Assembly (NCBI RefSeq): GCF_000813985.1
Contig: NZ_JWLJ01000003.1
Location: 124,001 to 188,000 of the forward strand
DNA: 64,000 nucleotides
From: Ruegeria sp. ANG-R
GTDB taxonomy: Bacteria; Pseudomonadota; Alphaproteobacteria; Rhodobacterales; Rhodobacteraceae
Reading direction: 5' to 3'
A model generated the notes under the pieces. The model saw only the letters and a program-made list of their open reading frames with translations, was not told the DNA's origin and ran no database searches. Made by a program: the position numbers and the translations under genes. Each line of letters starts with the position of its first letter. The first letter of the stretch is position 1. Below, in pieces: positions 1-8,028 of this stretch.

Positions 1-1
1 G

Positions 2-1735
2 GGGTTGCCCGAGGTCAATCTGGGGATCATTCCCGGCGCGGGCGGAACCCAGCGTCTGCCACGCGTCGCAGGGGTCGATGCGGCTTTGGGCATGATTACA
101 ACCGGGCGGCATGTTCGCGCGTCCGAAGCCCTTGAGATGGGCGTGCTGGACAAGGTGGAGGACGGAGACCCGCGTGAGATTGGCCTGACCTATGTGCGAG
201 ATCTGCTTGAGGCCGACGCGCCGCGCCGTCCGGTCTGTGATATGGCCAGACCCACCCCGATCGACTTTGATGCGACCTATGATGCTGTGTTGAAAAAGGG
301 GCGGGGACAGCTTTCTCCCGCCATCGCCGTGCGCGCCGTGCAAGCCAGCTGTGAGGCTGAAAACTTTGCCGCAGGCCAGGCGCGCGAACGGGAATTGTTT
401 CTGGAATTGATGGCCTCGGATCAGCGCAAGGGCCTGATCCATGCTTTCTTTTCCGAGCGCGCAGTTTCGAAACTGCCGGAATTGCAGGGGATCGAACCCC
501 GGGACCTTGATCGGATCGGTGTCATCGGAGGGGGCACTATGGGCGCCGGGATCGCCACCTCCGCCCTGTTGGCCGGGTTTCGGGTCGTGTTGCTTGAGAT
601 GACGCAAGAGGCGGCCCATGCCGCAAAAGATCGGATCGCATCAAATCTGGCCGGTGCGGTGAAACGCGGCAAGCTGAGCCCGGAAAATCAGGAGGATATC
701 CTTAAGAACAAGCTGATCCTGGCGACCGACTATGGCGCGTTGAGCGGCGTTGACCTGGCGATCGAAGCGGTTTTCGAGGATATTGAGGTCAAGAAACAGG
801 TTTTTGCGCAACTTGATGCGGTCTGCAAGAACGGGACCGTATTGGCTACCAATACCTCCTACCTCGATATCAACGAGATAGCAGGATCGACCGGACGGCC
901 CGGCGATGTGATCGGCCTGCATTTCTTCTCACCTGCACATGTGATGAAGCTGCTCGAGATCGTGGTGGCGGATCAGACAGCGCCGGACGTTGTGGCGACG
1001 GGATTTGCTTTGGGTAAGCGGTTGGGGAAGGTCTCGGTTCGGGCGGGCGTATGCGACGGGTTCATTGGAAACCGGATTCTCAGCGCTTATCGGACTTGCG
1101 CGGATCACATGGTTTTGGATGGCGCCAGCCCTTTTCAGATCGATACCGCGCTGACCAGGTTCGGTTTCGCGATGGGGCCGTTTGCAGTGTATGATCTGGC
1201 CGGGCTGGATATTGGTTGGGCGGCGCGTAAACGCAAACGGGCTGCGGGTCTGGACCCGCGCGCGCGTGACAGCTTCTATGCGGATAAGCTGTGCGAAGCG
1301 GGGTATTTGGGTCAGAAAACCGGTAAGGGCTACTATATCTACGAAAAGGGCAAGCGCGAAGGAGAGCCGAACCCCGAAGTCATGCCCTTGATCGAGACCG
1401 AGCGTGCAGCGCGAGGCATTTCGCCTCGTGCGTTTACGGATGAGGAAATCGTGCGTCGCTACATGGTCGCGATGGTGAATGAAGCGGCAAGGGTCGTCGG
1501 GGAAGGTATTGCCCGCCGACCACTGGATGTGGATGTCACGCTGCTCTATGGCTACGGCTTTCCTTGCTATTGGGGCGGCCCGCTGAAATGGGCTGATCTG
1601 CAGGGTCTGCCAAAGGTGCTGGATGACATCGACACGTGGTCCGAGGAAGATGCATATTTCTGGAAACCGGCGCCATTACTTGTTCAACTGGTAGCTGATG
1701 GCCGTGGCTTTGATGATCTCAATAAAGAAAGCTGA
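2..1735 (+). CDS. fadJ: Fatty-acid oxidation multifunctional protein (enoyl-CoA hydratase / 3-hydroxyacyl-CoA dehydrogenase), 5' truncated by the window
   Basis: FadJ/FadB-type bifunctional enzyme of beta-oxidation: hydration of 2-enoyl-CoA and NAD-dependent oxidation of 3-hydroxyacyl-CoA in the cytoplasm. The reading frame is already open at the left edge, so the hydratase domain is cut; what remains starts at its conserved [19 protein letters not shown] segment. The dehydrogenase NAD-binding motif [13 protein letters not shown] lies near residue 175, followed by the 3HCDH signature around [17 protein letters not shown] and the C-terminal helical domains with [11 protein letters not shown] and [11 protein letters not shown]. 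It ends in TGA just before two hairpins. A thiolase partner would be expected upstream but is outside the window. FadJ versus FadB cannot be decided from this fragment. Confidence 0.93.
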   Translation, partial: GLPEVNLGIIPGAGGTQRLPRVAGVDAALGMITTGRHVRASEALEMGVLDKVEDGDPREIGLTYVRDLLEADAPRRPVCDMARPTPIDFDATYDAVLKKGRGQLSPAIAVRAVQASCEAENFAAGQARERELFLELMASDQRKGLIHAFFSERAVSKLPELQGIEPRDLDRIGVIGGGTMGAGIATSALLAGFRVVLLEMTQEAAHAAKDRIASNLAGAVKRGKLSPENQEDILKNKLILATDYGALSGVDLAIEAVFEDIEVKKQVFAQLDAVCKNGTVLATNTSYLDINEIAGSTGRPGDVIGLHFFSPAHVMKLLEIVVADQTAPDVVATGFALGKRLGKVSVRAGVCDGFIGNRILSAYRTCADHMVLDGASPFQIDTALTRFGFAMGPFAVYDLAGLDIGWAARKRKRAAGLDPRARDSFYADKLCEAGYLGQKTGKGYYIYEKGKREGEPNPEVMPLIETERAARGISPRAFTDEEIVRRYMVAMVNEAARVVGEGIARRPLDVDVTLLYGYGFPCYWGGPLKWADLQGLPKVLDDIDTWSEEDAYFWKPAPLLVQLVADGRGFDDLNKES

Positions 1736-1764
1736 GGGTTTAAAGCAAAAGCTCCCGCGCCCGC

Positions 1765-1836
1765 GCAACATTGGCTGCGCCAATATTGCTAGCGGCCTTG
1801 GGCCCGGCATCGCGCCGTGCGCGATGCCGGGCCCAA
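1765..1836. terminator. Two adjacent hairpins between convergent fadJ and rpe
   Basis: Hairpin 1 has arms 1765-1775 and 1779-1789 (11 bp, one mismatch, 3-nt loop). Hairpin 2 has arms 1798-1814 and 1820-1836: a perfect 17-bp GC-rich stem with a 5-nt loop. They sit between two convergent genes, where a bidirectional terminator is expected. Neither arm is followed by a clean T-run, so a Rho-assisted or transcript-end-stabilising role is also possible. Confidence 0.55.
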
Positions 1837-1888
1837 CAGGAGGAGGCGTTTCGCAAGAAACGTCGACGACTGGCGGGAGACCAAGTGG

Positions 1889-2578
1889 TTAACTCAGTGC
1901 GCCTTCGGCAGCCGCGCGTACTGCGCGAATGTTATCGCCATAGACTGACGGAGTTGAGACCGACCCGCCCTTGAAGACAGCCGATCCGGCAACCAGCACA
2001 TCTGCACCTGCGGCTGCGACCAGAGGCGCGGTCCTGGGATCAACGCCACCGTCGATCTCGATATGCACAGGGCGGTCCCCAATCATCTGGCGCAAACGCT
2101 GAATTTTTGCGGTCATATCGATGAATTTCTGCCCCCCGAAGCCAGGGTTTACGGTCATGACGCACACCAGATCGGTCAGGTCCAGCAGATGCTCGACCGC
2201 TTCGGCCGGTGTTCCGGGGTTCAGTGCGATACCGGCTTTCATGCCTGCGGCGCGTATCGCCTGCAGCGTACGGTGCGAATGCGGACCGGCTTCGATATGG
2301 GCAGTCAGCACATCGGCGCCCGCATCGGCGTACGCCTGAATATACGGATCGACCGGGGCGATCATCAGATGCACATCCATAACCGTTTTCACATGAGGGC
2401 GGAACGCTTTGACGGCCGGGGGGCCAAAAGTGAGGTTGGGAACGAAATGCCCATCCATCACGTCCACGTGGACCCAGTCTGCCCCCTGTGCTTCGATGGC
2501 TTGAATTTCCTGTCCGAAATTGGCGAAATCGGCAGACAGGATCGATGGTGCGATCTTGATGGAACGGTCAAAGCTCAT
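1889..2578 (-). CDS. rpe: Ribulose-phosphate 3-epimerase
   Basis: Interconverts D-ribulose 5-phosphate and D-xylulose 5-phosphate in the pentose phosphate and Calvin pathways. A 229-residue TIM barrel with all family signatures: IAPSILSADFANFG at the N-terminus, WVHVDVMDGHFVPN (metal-binding His and catalytic Asp), VHLMI, MTVNPGFGGQKF and EIDGGVD near the C-terminus (second catalytic Asp). The ATG at 2578 is preferred over the one at 2590 because a GAGG Shine-Dalgarno lies 5-6 nt before it. It is 160 nt downstream of the glycan operon on the same strand and could be read through from it, but its role is housekeeping. Confidence 0.96.
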   Translation of the reverse strand: MSFDRSIKIAPSILSADFANFGQEIQAIEAQGADWVHVDVMDGHFVPNLTFGPPAVKAFRPHVKTVMDVHLMIAPVDPYIQAYADAGADVLTAHIEAGPHSHRTLQAIRAAGMKAGIALNPGTPAEAVEHLLDLTDLVCVMTVNPGFGGQKFIDMTAKIQRLRQMIGDRPVHIEIDGGVDPRTAPLVAAAGADVLVAGSAVFKGGSVSTPSVYGDNIRAVRAAAEGALS

Positions 2579-2704
2579 GAGAGACCTCATATGGATGTAC
2601 GGTTGCGACGGCGTATAAACCTGAGTCGCGTTGAAGGGTAGACCTTGCCGCGCCGATTCCAGTAGATGATTCTGACAGCGTTGCCGAGTGTTCCGAGGGA
2701 GTTT

Positions 2705-2729
2705 GGGCGCGGCGTGTCTGGATGCGCCC
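2705..2729 (-). terminator. Possible hairpin downstream of the glycan operon
   Basis: GGGCGC (2705-2710) pairs with GCGCCC (2724-2729) across a 13-nt loop. The stem is flanked by A/T-rich triplets and lies directly after the last gene of the operon. The T-tract on the minus strand is short and interrupted, so this is only a weak terminator candidate. Confidence 0.3.
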
Positions 2730-2739
2730 GAAACCCGGC

Positions 2740-3216
2740 TTAGGCGCGATAGAACAGATACCTGTCGGGCGCGATGGTTTCCGGGCCGTCTATCTGATCG
2801 AAGCCAACCAATGGCTGCCCTGAAATCAGCAACCCGCCCGGTCGCATTACCCGTTCGATCAAGGGGCTGAGACGGGCGGCCTCGGCAACGTCGTCAGACT
2901 TTATCCCGCGGCCGAAATCATAATGCGCAAGCGCGATTGTTCGGCCTGCTTCCGCCAGCTTTCGCAACATCGGCTCTGCTTCGCCTTGTAGAAAATCCTG
3001 CGCTGGCGGTGTGCTGTCCGGGTGGCACTGCAAGACGCGATCCATTACCCAGATTCGACGAGAGGGCAGGACCTCGCGCAGGTGGTCATAGGTGCGCCCG
3101 TTCCCCAGACCCAAGTCCAGAACGTCGCCGTTTATGTTTTCGATCTGTGCGGCGGCCCAGTTCAGCCCGTCGCGTTGCGCGGTCAGGCGGCGCAGCATGG
3201 AATCCAATCGACTCAT
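2740..3216 (-). CDS. Small class I SAM-dependent methyltransferase, glycan operon copy
   Basis: A 158-residue compact Rossmann methyltransferase. The SAM-binding motif I appears as VLDLGLGNGRTYDHL near residue 34; the conserved HPDSTPP follows near residue 67 and MRPGGLLISG near residue 132. It is clearly homologous to the gene at 19556-20053 and resembles the short alphaproteobacterial family Pfam calls Methyltransf_17 (named from memory). ATG 3216 was chosen because AGGAGA lies 7 nt upstream and the paralog begins at the same place (SRLD). It is the last of seven genes, 19 nt after the deacetylase, so its substrate may be the glycan or lipid made by the operon. The actual acceptor is unknown. 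Confidence 0.78.
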   Translation of the reverse strand: MSRLDSMLRRLTAQRDGLNWAAAQIENINGDVLDLGLGNGRTYDHLREVLPSRRIWVMDRVLQCHPDSTPPAQDFLQGEAEPMLRKLAEAGRTIALAHYDFGRGIKSDDVAEAARLSPLIERVMRPGGLLISGQPLVGFDQIDGPETIAPDRYLFYRA

Positions 3217-3235
3217 TCCGGCTCTCCTTGCGGGT

Positions 3236-3988
3236 TCAGTTGTACGGTGCGGTCCAGGGAATGCCCGGCCCTTCAAGCAGCCTGTGCAACAGGTCTTGAG
3301 CAAACATCCAGATGTCCTGATCATGGACCAGATGGTGCGTCAACACCCCAAACGCCTCGGTATTGTCCGCCCGTCCTGTGCGGCGATCCTGCAACAGCTG
3401 CACCGTCTGCGTGATCAGCTTCCGGGGTTCAACCAGACTGCGTGTTCCGTGCCAGTCAATGGGATCGAGATGAGTGTTCACCTGGGCAATGCCCGGCGCG
3501 GCATCTGGAGTTTTCCGGGGGGTTGCCGTTGACAGAATCCGGTAGCCCAGCTTGGGCAGGTGAGCAGTAACTTCCGTATCGATCCGGTTCCACGGGGGTA
3601 CGAAAACCGGGCGTAACTGATCACCGAACAGGGTTCGCAGTCGGGTCAGCCCGGCCTCTGCATCCGCAATCAATGCCTCGATCGGGCGGTGCAGACGGAA
3701 TTCGGCTTTCTTCTCGTTGACTGGCGCGTGGTTCTGATGCGCCCAGCCATGAACGACCGGTACCAATGCAGACTGGTCTGACACATATTCCGCAAGGCTG
3801 GCCTCTACATCGCGAGGGATCACCGCAAGATGGACGGGCAGGCCGAGTTCACCAGACAACGCGGTCAACTGTTTGAGTTGAGGTGTTACCGCTATTGCAT
3901 CGTCATCGCGCCACCACACTGGCAGCGTCAATCCGGCATCCTGCCAGCGTTGCAGCTCGTCCTGCAGGGGGTGCCAATCCGGATTCAT
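3236..3988 (-). CDS. Polysaccharide deacetylase-like (NodB-fold) protein
   Basis: A 250-residue protein resembling carbohydrate esterase family 4. The motifs, in order, are WWRDDDAI near residue 25 (NodB motif 1 with the metal-binding Asp pair), VVHGWAHQNHAP near residue 80 (motif 2 with two histidines) and FVPPWNR near residue 128 (motif 3). There is no signal peptide, so it would act in the cytoplasm on a precursor rather than on finished polymer. Its start overlaps the stop of the preceding glycosyltransferase by 4 nt, implying translational coupling. N-deacetylation of an amino sugar is the likely chemistry; the substrate is not known. Confidence 0.78.
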   Translation of the reverse strand: MNPDWHPLQDELQRWQDAGLTLPVWWRDDDAIAVTPQLKQLTALSGELGLPVHLAVIPRDVEASLAEYVSDQSALVPVVHGWAHQNHAPVNEKKAEFRLHRPIEALIADAEAGLTRLRTLFGDQLRPVFVPPWNRIDTEVTAHLPKLGYRILSTATPRKTPDAAPGIAQVNTHLDPIDWHGTRSLVEPRKLITQTVQLLQDRRTGRADNTEAFGVLTHHLVHDQDIWMFAQDLLHRLLEGPGIPWTAPYN

Positions 3989-5127
3989 CGGCTGGCCTCG
4001 AACAAGTCTGTCGCGATGTCCACAGATCGGCGTGCGCCATCGAAACCTGCGGTCATTGGGGCGCGTGCGGTATCCAACAAGACACGGCGCAGCGCGCTAG
4101 CTAACGATTGCCCGGACAGGTCCGAACTGTTCAGCACTTCGATCCCGGTTAATCGCGACAGCGATTTCGCGCGCAAACCCTGCTCGACCTCGTTGCCATC
4201 ATCGAACGGGATTAGAACAGCAGAGGTACCGCTTTGCAGCAGATCCATGGCTGTGTTGTAACCGCACATGCTGACCGAGGCAGCAGCAAGCGGCAGCATC
4301 TGTCGAAAATCGGGGCGGACGGTTTCAATGGTAACCGATGCCTCCCGGGCCAAGTGCGAGAGCTCAGCGATCCGCGCTTCGGCATCCTGCCCTCCCACCA
4401 ACAGGCGCCACTGCCTGTTGGGCATCTTTCGGGCGGCCTCGATGGCCGCCTGAAAGATCGGTTGGCCGACAGACCCTCCGCCTGCGCTAACGATAATCTC
4501 TCCCTGGCCGACACCATCCGGATGGCTTGGTGGCGCGCTTGGGGCGACGAAACCGGTGTAGTGCAGACGCGATGCCAGTTGTGCCGTGACCGGCCAACTG
4601 ATGTCGAGCGGCGTGATTGTGGGGTCGGAATGGACCAGAACGCCGTCATAAAACTCCGCGATAACCTCGTCCGTCTGTATCGCTTTCTCTGGTTTCGAAG
4701 GCGGCGCAAGAATATCTCGGATCGAACTCAGGATGACCGGGGGCTGAGGCAACTCCCGCGCGATCCTCAGCGTTGCGAGGAATTCCGTGGCCAGAGAACG
4801 CCTGCCAAACGGATAAAGTTCGGTGATCAGAACCTGCGGCGCGAAGCTGCGTATCGCTTGCGTTAGCCCGGTTACCCGAGCGTCGAAATAGGCGGAATCT
4901 GCCACGGCGCCGTTCTGGTCCAGCAGGCGGGTGAAATCGGTGCCGTCAGATCGCAGCGGCGGCAATCCCAGTAATGACAATCCACTTGTGTCTAGCTGAG
5001 GTGCAGGCATTCCGCCTGAGACCACAAGAACCTCATGATCCTGCTCGGCGAACGCACGTCCCAAAGTGAGCGCCCGACTCAGATGCCCGGTGCCCAGCAG
5101 GTGGGTAACGACGATCATCACCTTCAC
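3985..5127 (-). CDS. MurG-like glycosyltransferase (GT28 type, GT-B fold)
   Basis: A 380-residue GT-B glycosyltransferase. The N-terminal GTGHLSRALTLGRAF is the acceptor-side glycine-rich motif of the MurG/GT28 group; the C-terminal half has VSAGGGSVG and CGYNTAMDLLQSGTSAVLIP, the nucleotide-sugar-binding region. A GTG start at 5127 lies 2 nt after the stop of the histidine phosphatase; an in-frame ATG at 5118 is an alternative. It is distantly related to the operon's first gene (8025-9239), so two enzymes of this uncommon type act in one pathway. Donor and acceptor are unknown. Confidence 0.8.
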   Translation of the reverse strand: MKVMIVVTHLLGTGHLSRALTLGRAFAEQDHEVLVVSGGMPAPQLDTSGLSLLGLPPLRSDGTDFTRLLDQNGAVADSAYFDARVTGLTQAIRSFAPQVLITELYPFGRRSLATEFLATLRIARELPQPPVILSSIRDILAPPSKPEKAIQTDEVIAEFYDGVLVHSDPTITPLDISWPVTAQLASRLHYTGFVAPSAPPSHPDGVGQGEIIVSAGGGSVGQPIFQAAIEAARKMPNRQWRLLVGGQDAEARIAELSHLAREASVTIETVRPDFRQMLPLAAASVSMCGYNTAMDLLQSGTSAVLIPFDDGNEVEQGLRAKSLSRLTGIEVLNSSDLSGQSLASALRRVLLDTARAPMTAGFDGARRSVDIATDLFEASR

Positions 5128-5129
5128 AA

Positions 5130-5708
5130 TCAGGCCTCACGCGCAAGTAGTCGAACGGGTTCGGGCTCGGCCCGCATCGGGTCCAGCTCCAGTACATATA
5201 GCCTGTTGCGCTTGATTTTGAACGGTGCCGGGCCAGCAAAGTTCCAACCCCAGGCTTTGGCCAGAATTACCCGCATGATACCTATGTGGCAGACCGCGAC
5301 GGTGTCTCCCTTCAAACCGTTCAGCCAGGGAGCGATCCTTGCCCAAAGCTCGGCCGGGCTTTCACCGCACGGAGGCCGATATTCCCAGCCCCAATCTTCT
5401 ATATGACGATAACCGCTGTCGGGGATTTCGATCAGTTCGGCCCCCCGCTGCCCTTCCCATTCCCCCCAATTCATCTCGGTCAGCGCATCAGATGTTTCGG
5501 GTGTTTCGCCAGACACCAGCCGGGCCGTTTCAGCCGCCCGACTCAATGGGCTGGACCAGATTGTTGCTGCGTCCCATGGCGGTGGCAGGCGGTACCCTGC
5601 AAGCTCGGCACGGGCATCGGCATCCAGCGGAATGTCGCTGCGCCCCTGAATGCGACCCGCGCGGTTCCAGTCGGTGTGTCCATGGCGCAGCAGGGCGAGA
5701 CGGGTCAT
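5130..5708 (-). CDS. Histidine phosphatase superfamily protein (phosphoglycerate mutase-like)
   Basis: A 192-residue branch-1 histidine phosphatase. The catalytic RHG motif is in LALLRHGHTDWN at residues 4-15, and the second catalytic histidine is in VAVCHIGIMRVIL near residue 149. The family removes phosphate from small molecules, such as sugar phosphates, through a phosphohistidine. Its position inside a glycosyltransferase operon (4-nt overlap with the upstream gene, 2 nt from the next) suggests dephosphorylation of a sugar-phosphate or polyprenyl intermediate rather than glycolysis. It is shorter than glycolytic GpmA. Confidence 0.85.
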   Translation of the reverse strand: MTRLALLRHGHTDWNRAGRIQGRSDIPLDADARAELAGYRLPPPWDAATIWSSPLSRAAETARLVSGETPETSDALTEMNWGEWEGQRGAELIEIPDSGYRHIEDWGWEYRPPCGESPAELWARIAPWLNGLKGDTVAVCHIGIMRVILAKAWGWNFAGPAPFKIKRNRLYVLELDPMRAEPEPVRLLAREA

Positions 5709-6781
5709 GATTTTTTCTCCAGCAGGGGGCGAACGGCGGTCCAGAATCGTTTGGTGGCCGATGGTATCAGATGGCGGCGTGCGACGTAGGCGCGGGCAAG
5801 ATCGCCCTCGGATCGGCGAAGGATGGGATCATCCAGAAACCTCTGTATGCGGGCCGCCAGTCCTTTCGCACCCGAAGCGACGCTTGGGTGATCTGAGGGC
5901 ATCAGCACATCACACACGCCGGGGCGGTCCTGTGCGATGACAGGTACGCCGCTGGCCTGAGCCTCAAGATAGACCATGCCATAGGCTTCGTTGACACCGG
6001 GCCAGACCAGCATCGAGGCCCGGCGGTACAGGGCCTGCAATGCGTTTCGGTCAAGTTGGCCCAGAAACCGAACGCGGGCGCCAAACCGCGCCATCAGTGC
6101 CTCGACATCAGGTCGCGCTGGCCCGTCTCCGGCAATATCCAGCGTCCAGTCCCCGGTCAGATGGTCCAGTGTCTCGGCCAGTATGGAGTATGAGGCCAAT
6201 TTGTCTCCCGGGCGCATCATGCCTACTGTCAGCATCGACCCATCACGGGTCGAGGTGGGGGGCAACTCGTCGAGGGGCAGAAAAGGGGGCAATTCCACCA
6301 GCGCCTGATTCCCGAACCGTTCCCGCTCCAGCGTGATCAGATCGTTTGCGGTGTGATAGAAAATCACCTGAGCGGCATCGCAGGCGTCATGGGCCGCATG
6401 GGCGAAATCCGCCCATGGGCCTGAAAGCCGGCTGGTGGCGCGCGTGCTTTCCAGTTGCACATAGGGGATACCCCTTGCGCGGCTCACAGCGGGCCCCAGA
6501 AGATCCGGGGCCTTGTAGTAGTTGTGATAGGTCACCCAAAGGTCGGTGTCCGCTGGCAGCGCCGCGATCAGCCGCGCGGCTTCGGCCTTGGCTTTGCTTT
6601 GCAATACGTCCTGACACGTGCGGTCGCCCGTTTTGTCGTAAATACGCAGGTCTGATGCGAGTTCAACGGTATCGCCTAGGGCACTGATCGCGGTGATCAG
6701 GTTGCGGGCCATTTCGCGGTCGCCCGAAGGTTTGGGGCTGTCGGGGGTTTTCATCGGCGCGTAAAATGCTACCCGCGCCAT
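5705..6781 (-). CDS. Glycosyltransferase family 4 protein (first of two)
   Basis: A GT-B retaining glycosyltransferase of about 358 residues. The C-terminal nucleotide-sugar domain has LTVGMMRPGDKLASY, VRFLGQLDRNALQALYRRA and the EX7E-type segment in PGVNEAYGMVYLEAQASGVPVIA. The start at 6781 (MARVAFYAP) shares one base with the stop of the upstream glycosyltransferase in a TAATG arrangement; an earlier ATG at 6799 would give a longer overlap and is less likely. It is the third gene of the operon. Sugar specificity cannot be read from the sequence. Confidence 0.86.
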   Translation of the reverse strand: MARVAFYAPMKTPDSPKPSGDREMARNLITAISALGDTVELASDLRIYDKTGDRTCQDVLQSKAKAEAARLIAALPADTDLWVTYHNYYKAPDLLGPAVSRARGIPYVQLESTRATSRLSGPWADFAHAAHDACDAAQVIFYHTANDLITLERERFGNQALVELPPFLPLDELPPTSTRDGSMLTVGMMRPGDKLASYSILAETLDHLTGDWTLDIAGDGPARPDVEALMARFGARVRFLGQLDRNALQALYRRASMLVWPGVNEAYGMVYLEAQASGVPVIAQDRPGVCDVLMPSDHPSVASGAKGLAARIQRFLDDPILRRSEGDLARAYVARRHLIPSATKRFWTAVRPLLEKKS

Positions 6782-8028
6782 TACACGTCGCCCGCGCACA
6801 ATGCGTTCAGCCGCCCGGACAGGCGACGGATGCCGGGGTCCATGCGGAAGTCGGCGATTAGCCGGTCATAAGCCGCCTCTGCCATCTGTGCGGTTCTGAC
6901 AGGGTTCCCGGCGATGTCTGAAATGGCCGAGGCCAGCGAGGACGGGTCATCTTCTGAAAGAACGCCATGGACGCCATTTTTGATGAATTCCGGAATTGCT
7001 GACACGGGCGTTGAAAGTATCGGGAGGCGCTGAGAGGCAGCCTCCATCAGCACGTTAGGTAAGCCATCCCGGTCGCCGTCTTCGGCAATCCGGCTGGGCA
7101 AGACAAACAAATCGGCGCGACGCATCTCGGTGATGACTTCAGGTTGATCACATGCGCCTTTCCACGTGATCCGATCAGACAACCCAGCTGCATCGGCTTG
7201 TGCGCTCAGTTCTTTTCCAAGTGCTCCACCGCCGACATGGGTCCAGTGCCAATCCAGCGTTTCCGGAAGCATCGTGAAAGCCGCGATAAGACGGTCAAAC
7301 CCTTTCTTCTCGACCAGTCGCCCCACCGAAAGCATGTGAAAGGGAGCATCCGCTGCACGTATACCCCTGTCGGGCGGCGCAGGGAAACGGGACAAATCCA
7401 GCCCGTGATAAATCAGCTCAACCCGTGCGGGATCATCAGCCAGGTCGCGCAGATGCGCGGCACCGATGGCGGTGCAGGTTGCCCCGAATGCGGCACCGTG
7501 AGTGGCCAGTTGCAGTTTTTCCCGCTTCTCCCAATCTGGTGAGGTCCAGATATCCTTGGCATGAGCCGAAAAACTCCAGGGCAGGCCGCGCATGATCGCG
7601 GTATACCGCGCCACCGAAGAGGGGGTATGCATGAAATGCGCGTATAAAGCCCGCGTTTGCTGGGGCAACTCCGCGGCCAGAACGCAGGCCTGGCCAAACC
7701 GGCGGATGCGGTTATGGCTCGGGTCTCGACGCAGATCCTGTCTCCAGACCTGGTAGGCCTGCCTGTAGCCGGGTAGCCGCGATGCTATGCCACGCGCCGC
7801 CGCAATCCGTTCGGGCTCCTCGTAGAGGTATTCCGGCAGATAATGCACCTGCCCTTTGAACCGATCATGCAGCGGATGCCGTTTGGTATCTGTGGGGTGG
7901 CGCAGCGACCAGATATCGAACCGGTGCCGGGCCTCCTGCAAGGCCACCAGTTCCTGTGCGATGAACGTCTCGGACAGGCGCGGCCAGCCCTTGACCAGCA
8001 CCGCCAGCTTGGGGGGCGTTGTGGTCAT
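6781..8028 (-). CDS. Glycosyltransferase family 4 protein (second of two)
   Basis: A 415-residue GT4 enzyme. The N-terminus KLAVLVKGWPRLSETFI is typical of polysaccharide-biosynthesis GT4 proteins. The donor-binding domain has HMLSVGRLVEKKGFDRLI, ITWKGACDQPEVITEMRRAD and the EX7E-like segment GDRDGLPNVLMEAASQRLPI. It overlaps the first operon gene by 4 nt (8025-8028) and shares a base with the next gene, so it is translationally coupled on both sides. It probably adds one sugar in assembly of a surface or lipid-linked glycan. Confidence 0.88.
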   Translation of the reverse strand: MTTTPPKLAVLVKGWPRLSETFIAQELVALQEARHRFDIWSLRHPTDTKRHPLHDRFKGQVHYLPEYLYEEPERIAAARGIASRLPGYRQAYQVWRQDLRRDPSHNRIRRFGQACVLAAELPQQTRALYAHFMHTPSSVARYTAIMRGLPWSFSAHAKDIWTSPDWEKREKLQLATHGAAFGATCTAIGAAHLRDLADDPARVELIYHGLDLSRFPAPPDRGIRAADAPFHMLSVGRLVEKKGFDRLIAAFTMLPETLDWHWTHVGGGALGKELSAQADAAGLSDRITWKGACDQPEVITEMRRADLFVLPSRIAEDGDRDGLPNVLMEAASQRLPILSTPVSAIPEFIKNGVHGVLSEDDPSSLASAISDIAGNPVRTAQMAEAAYDRLIADFRMDPGIRRLSGRLNALCAGDV

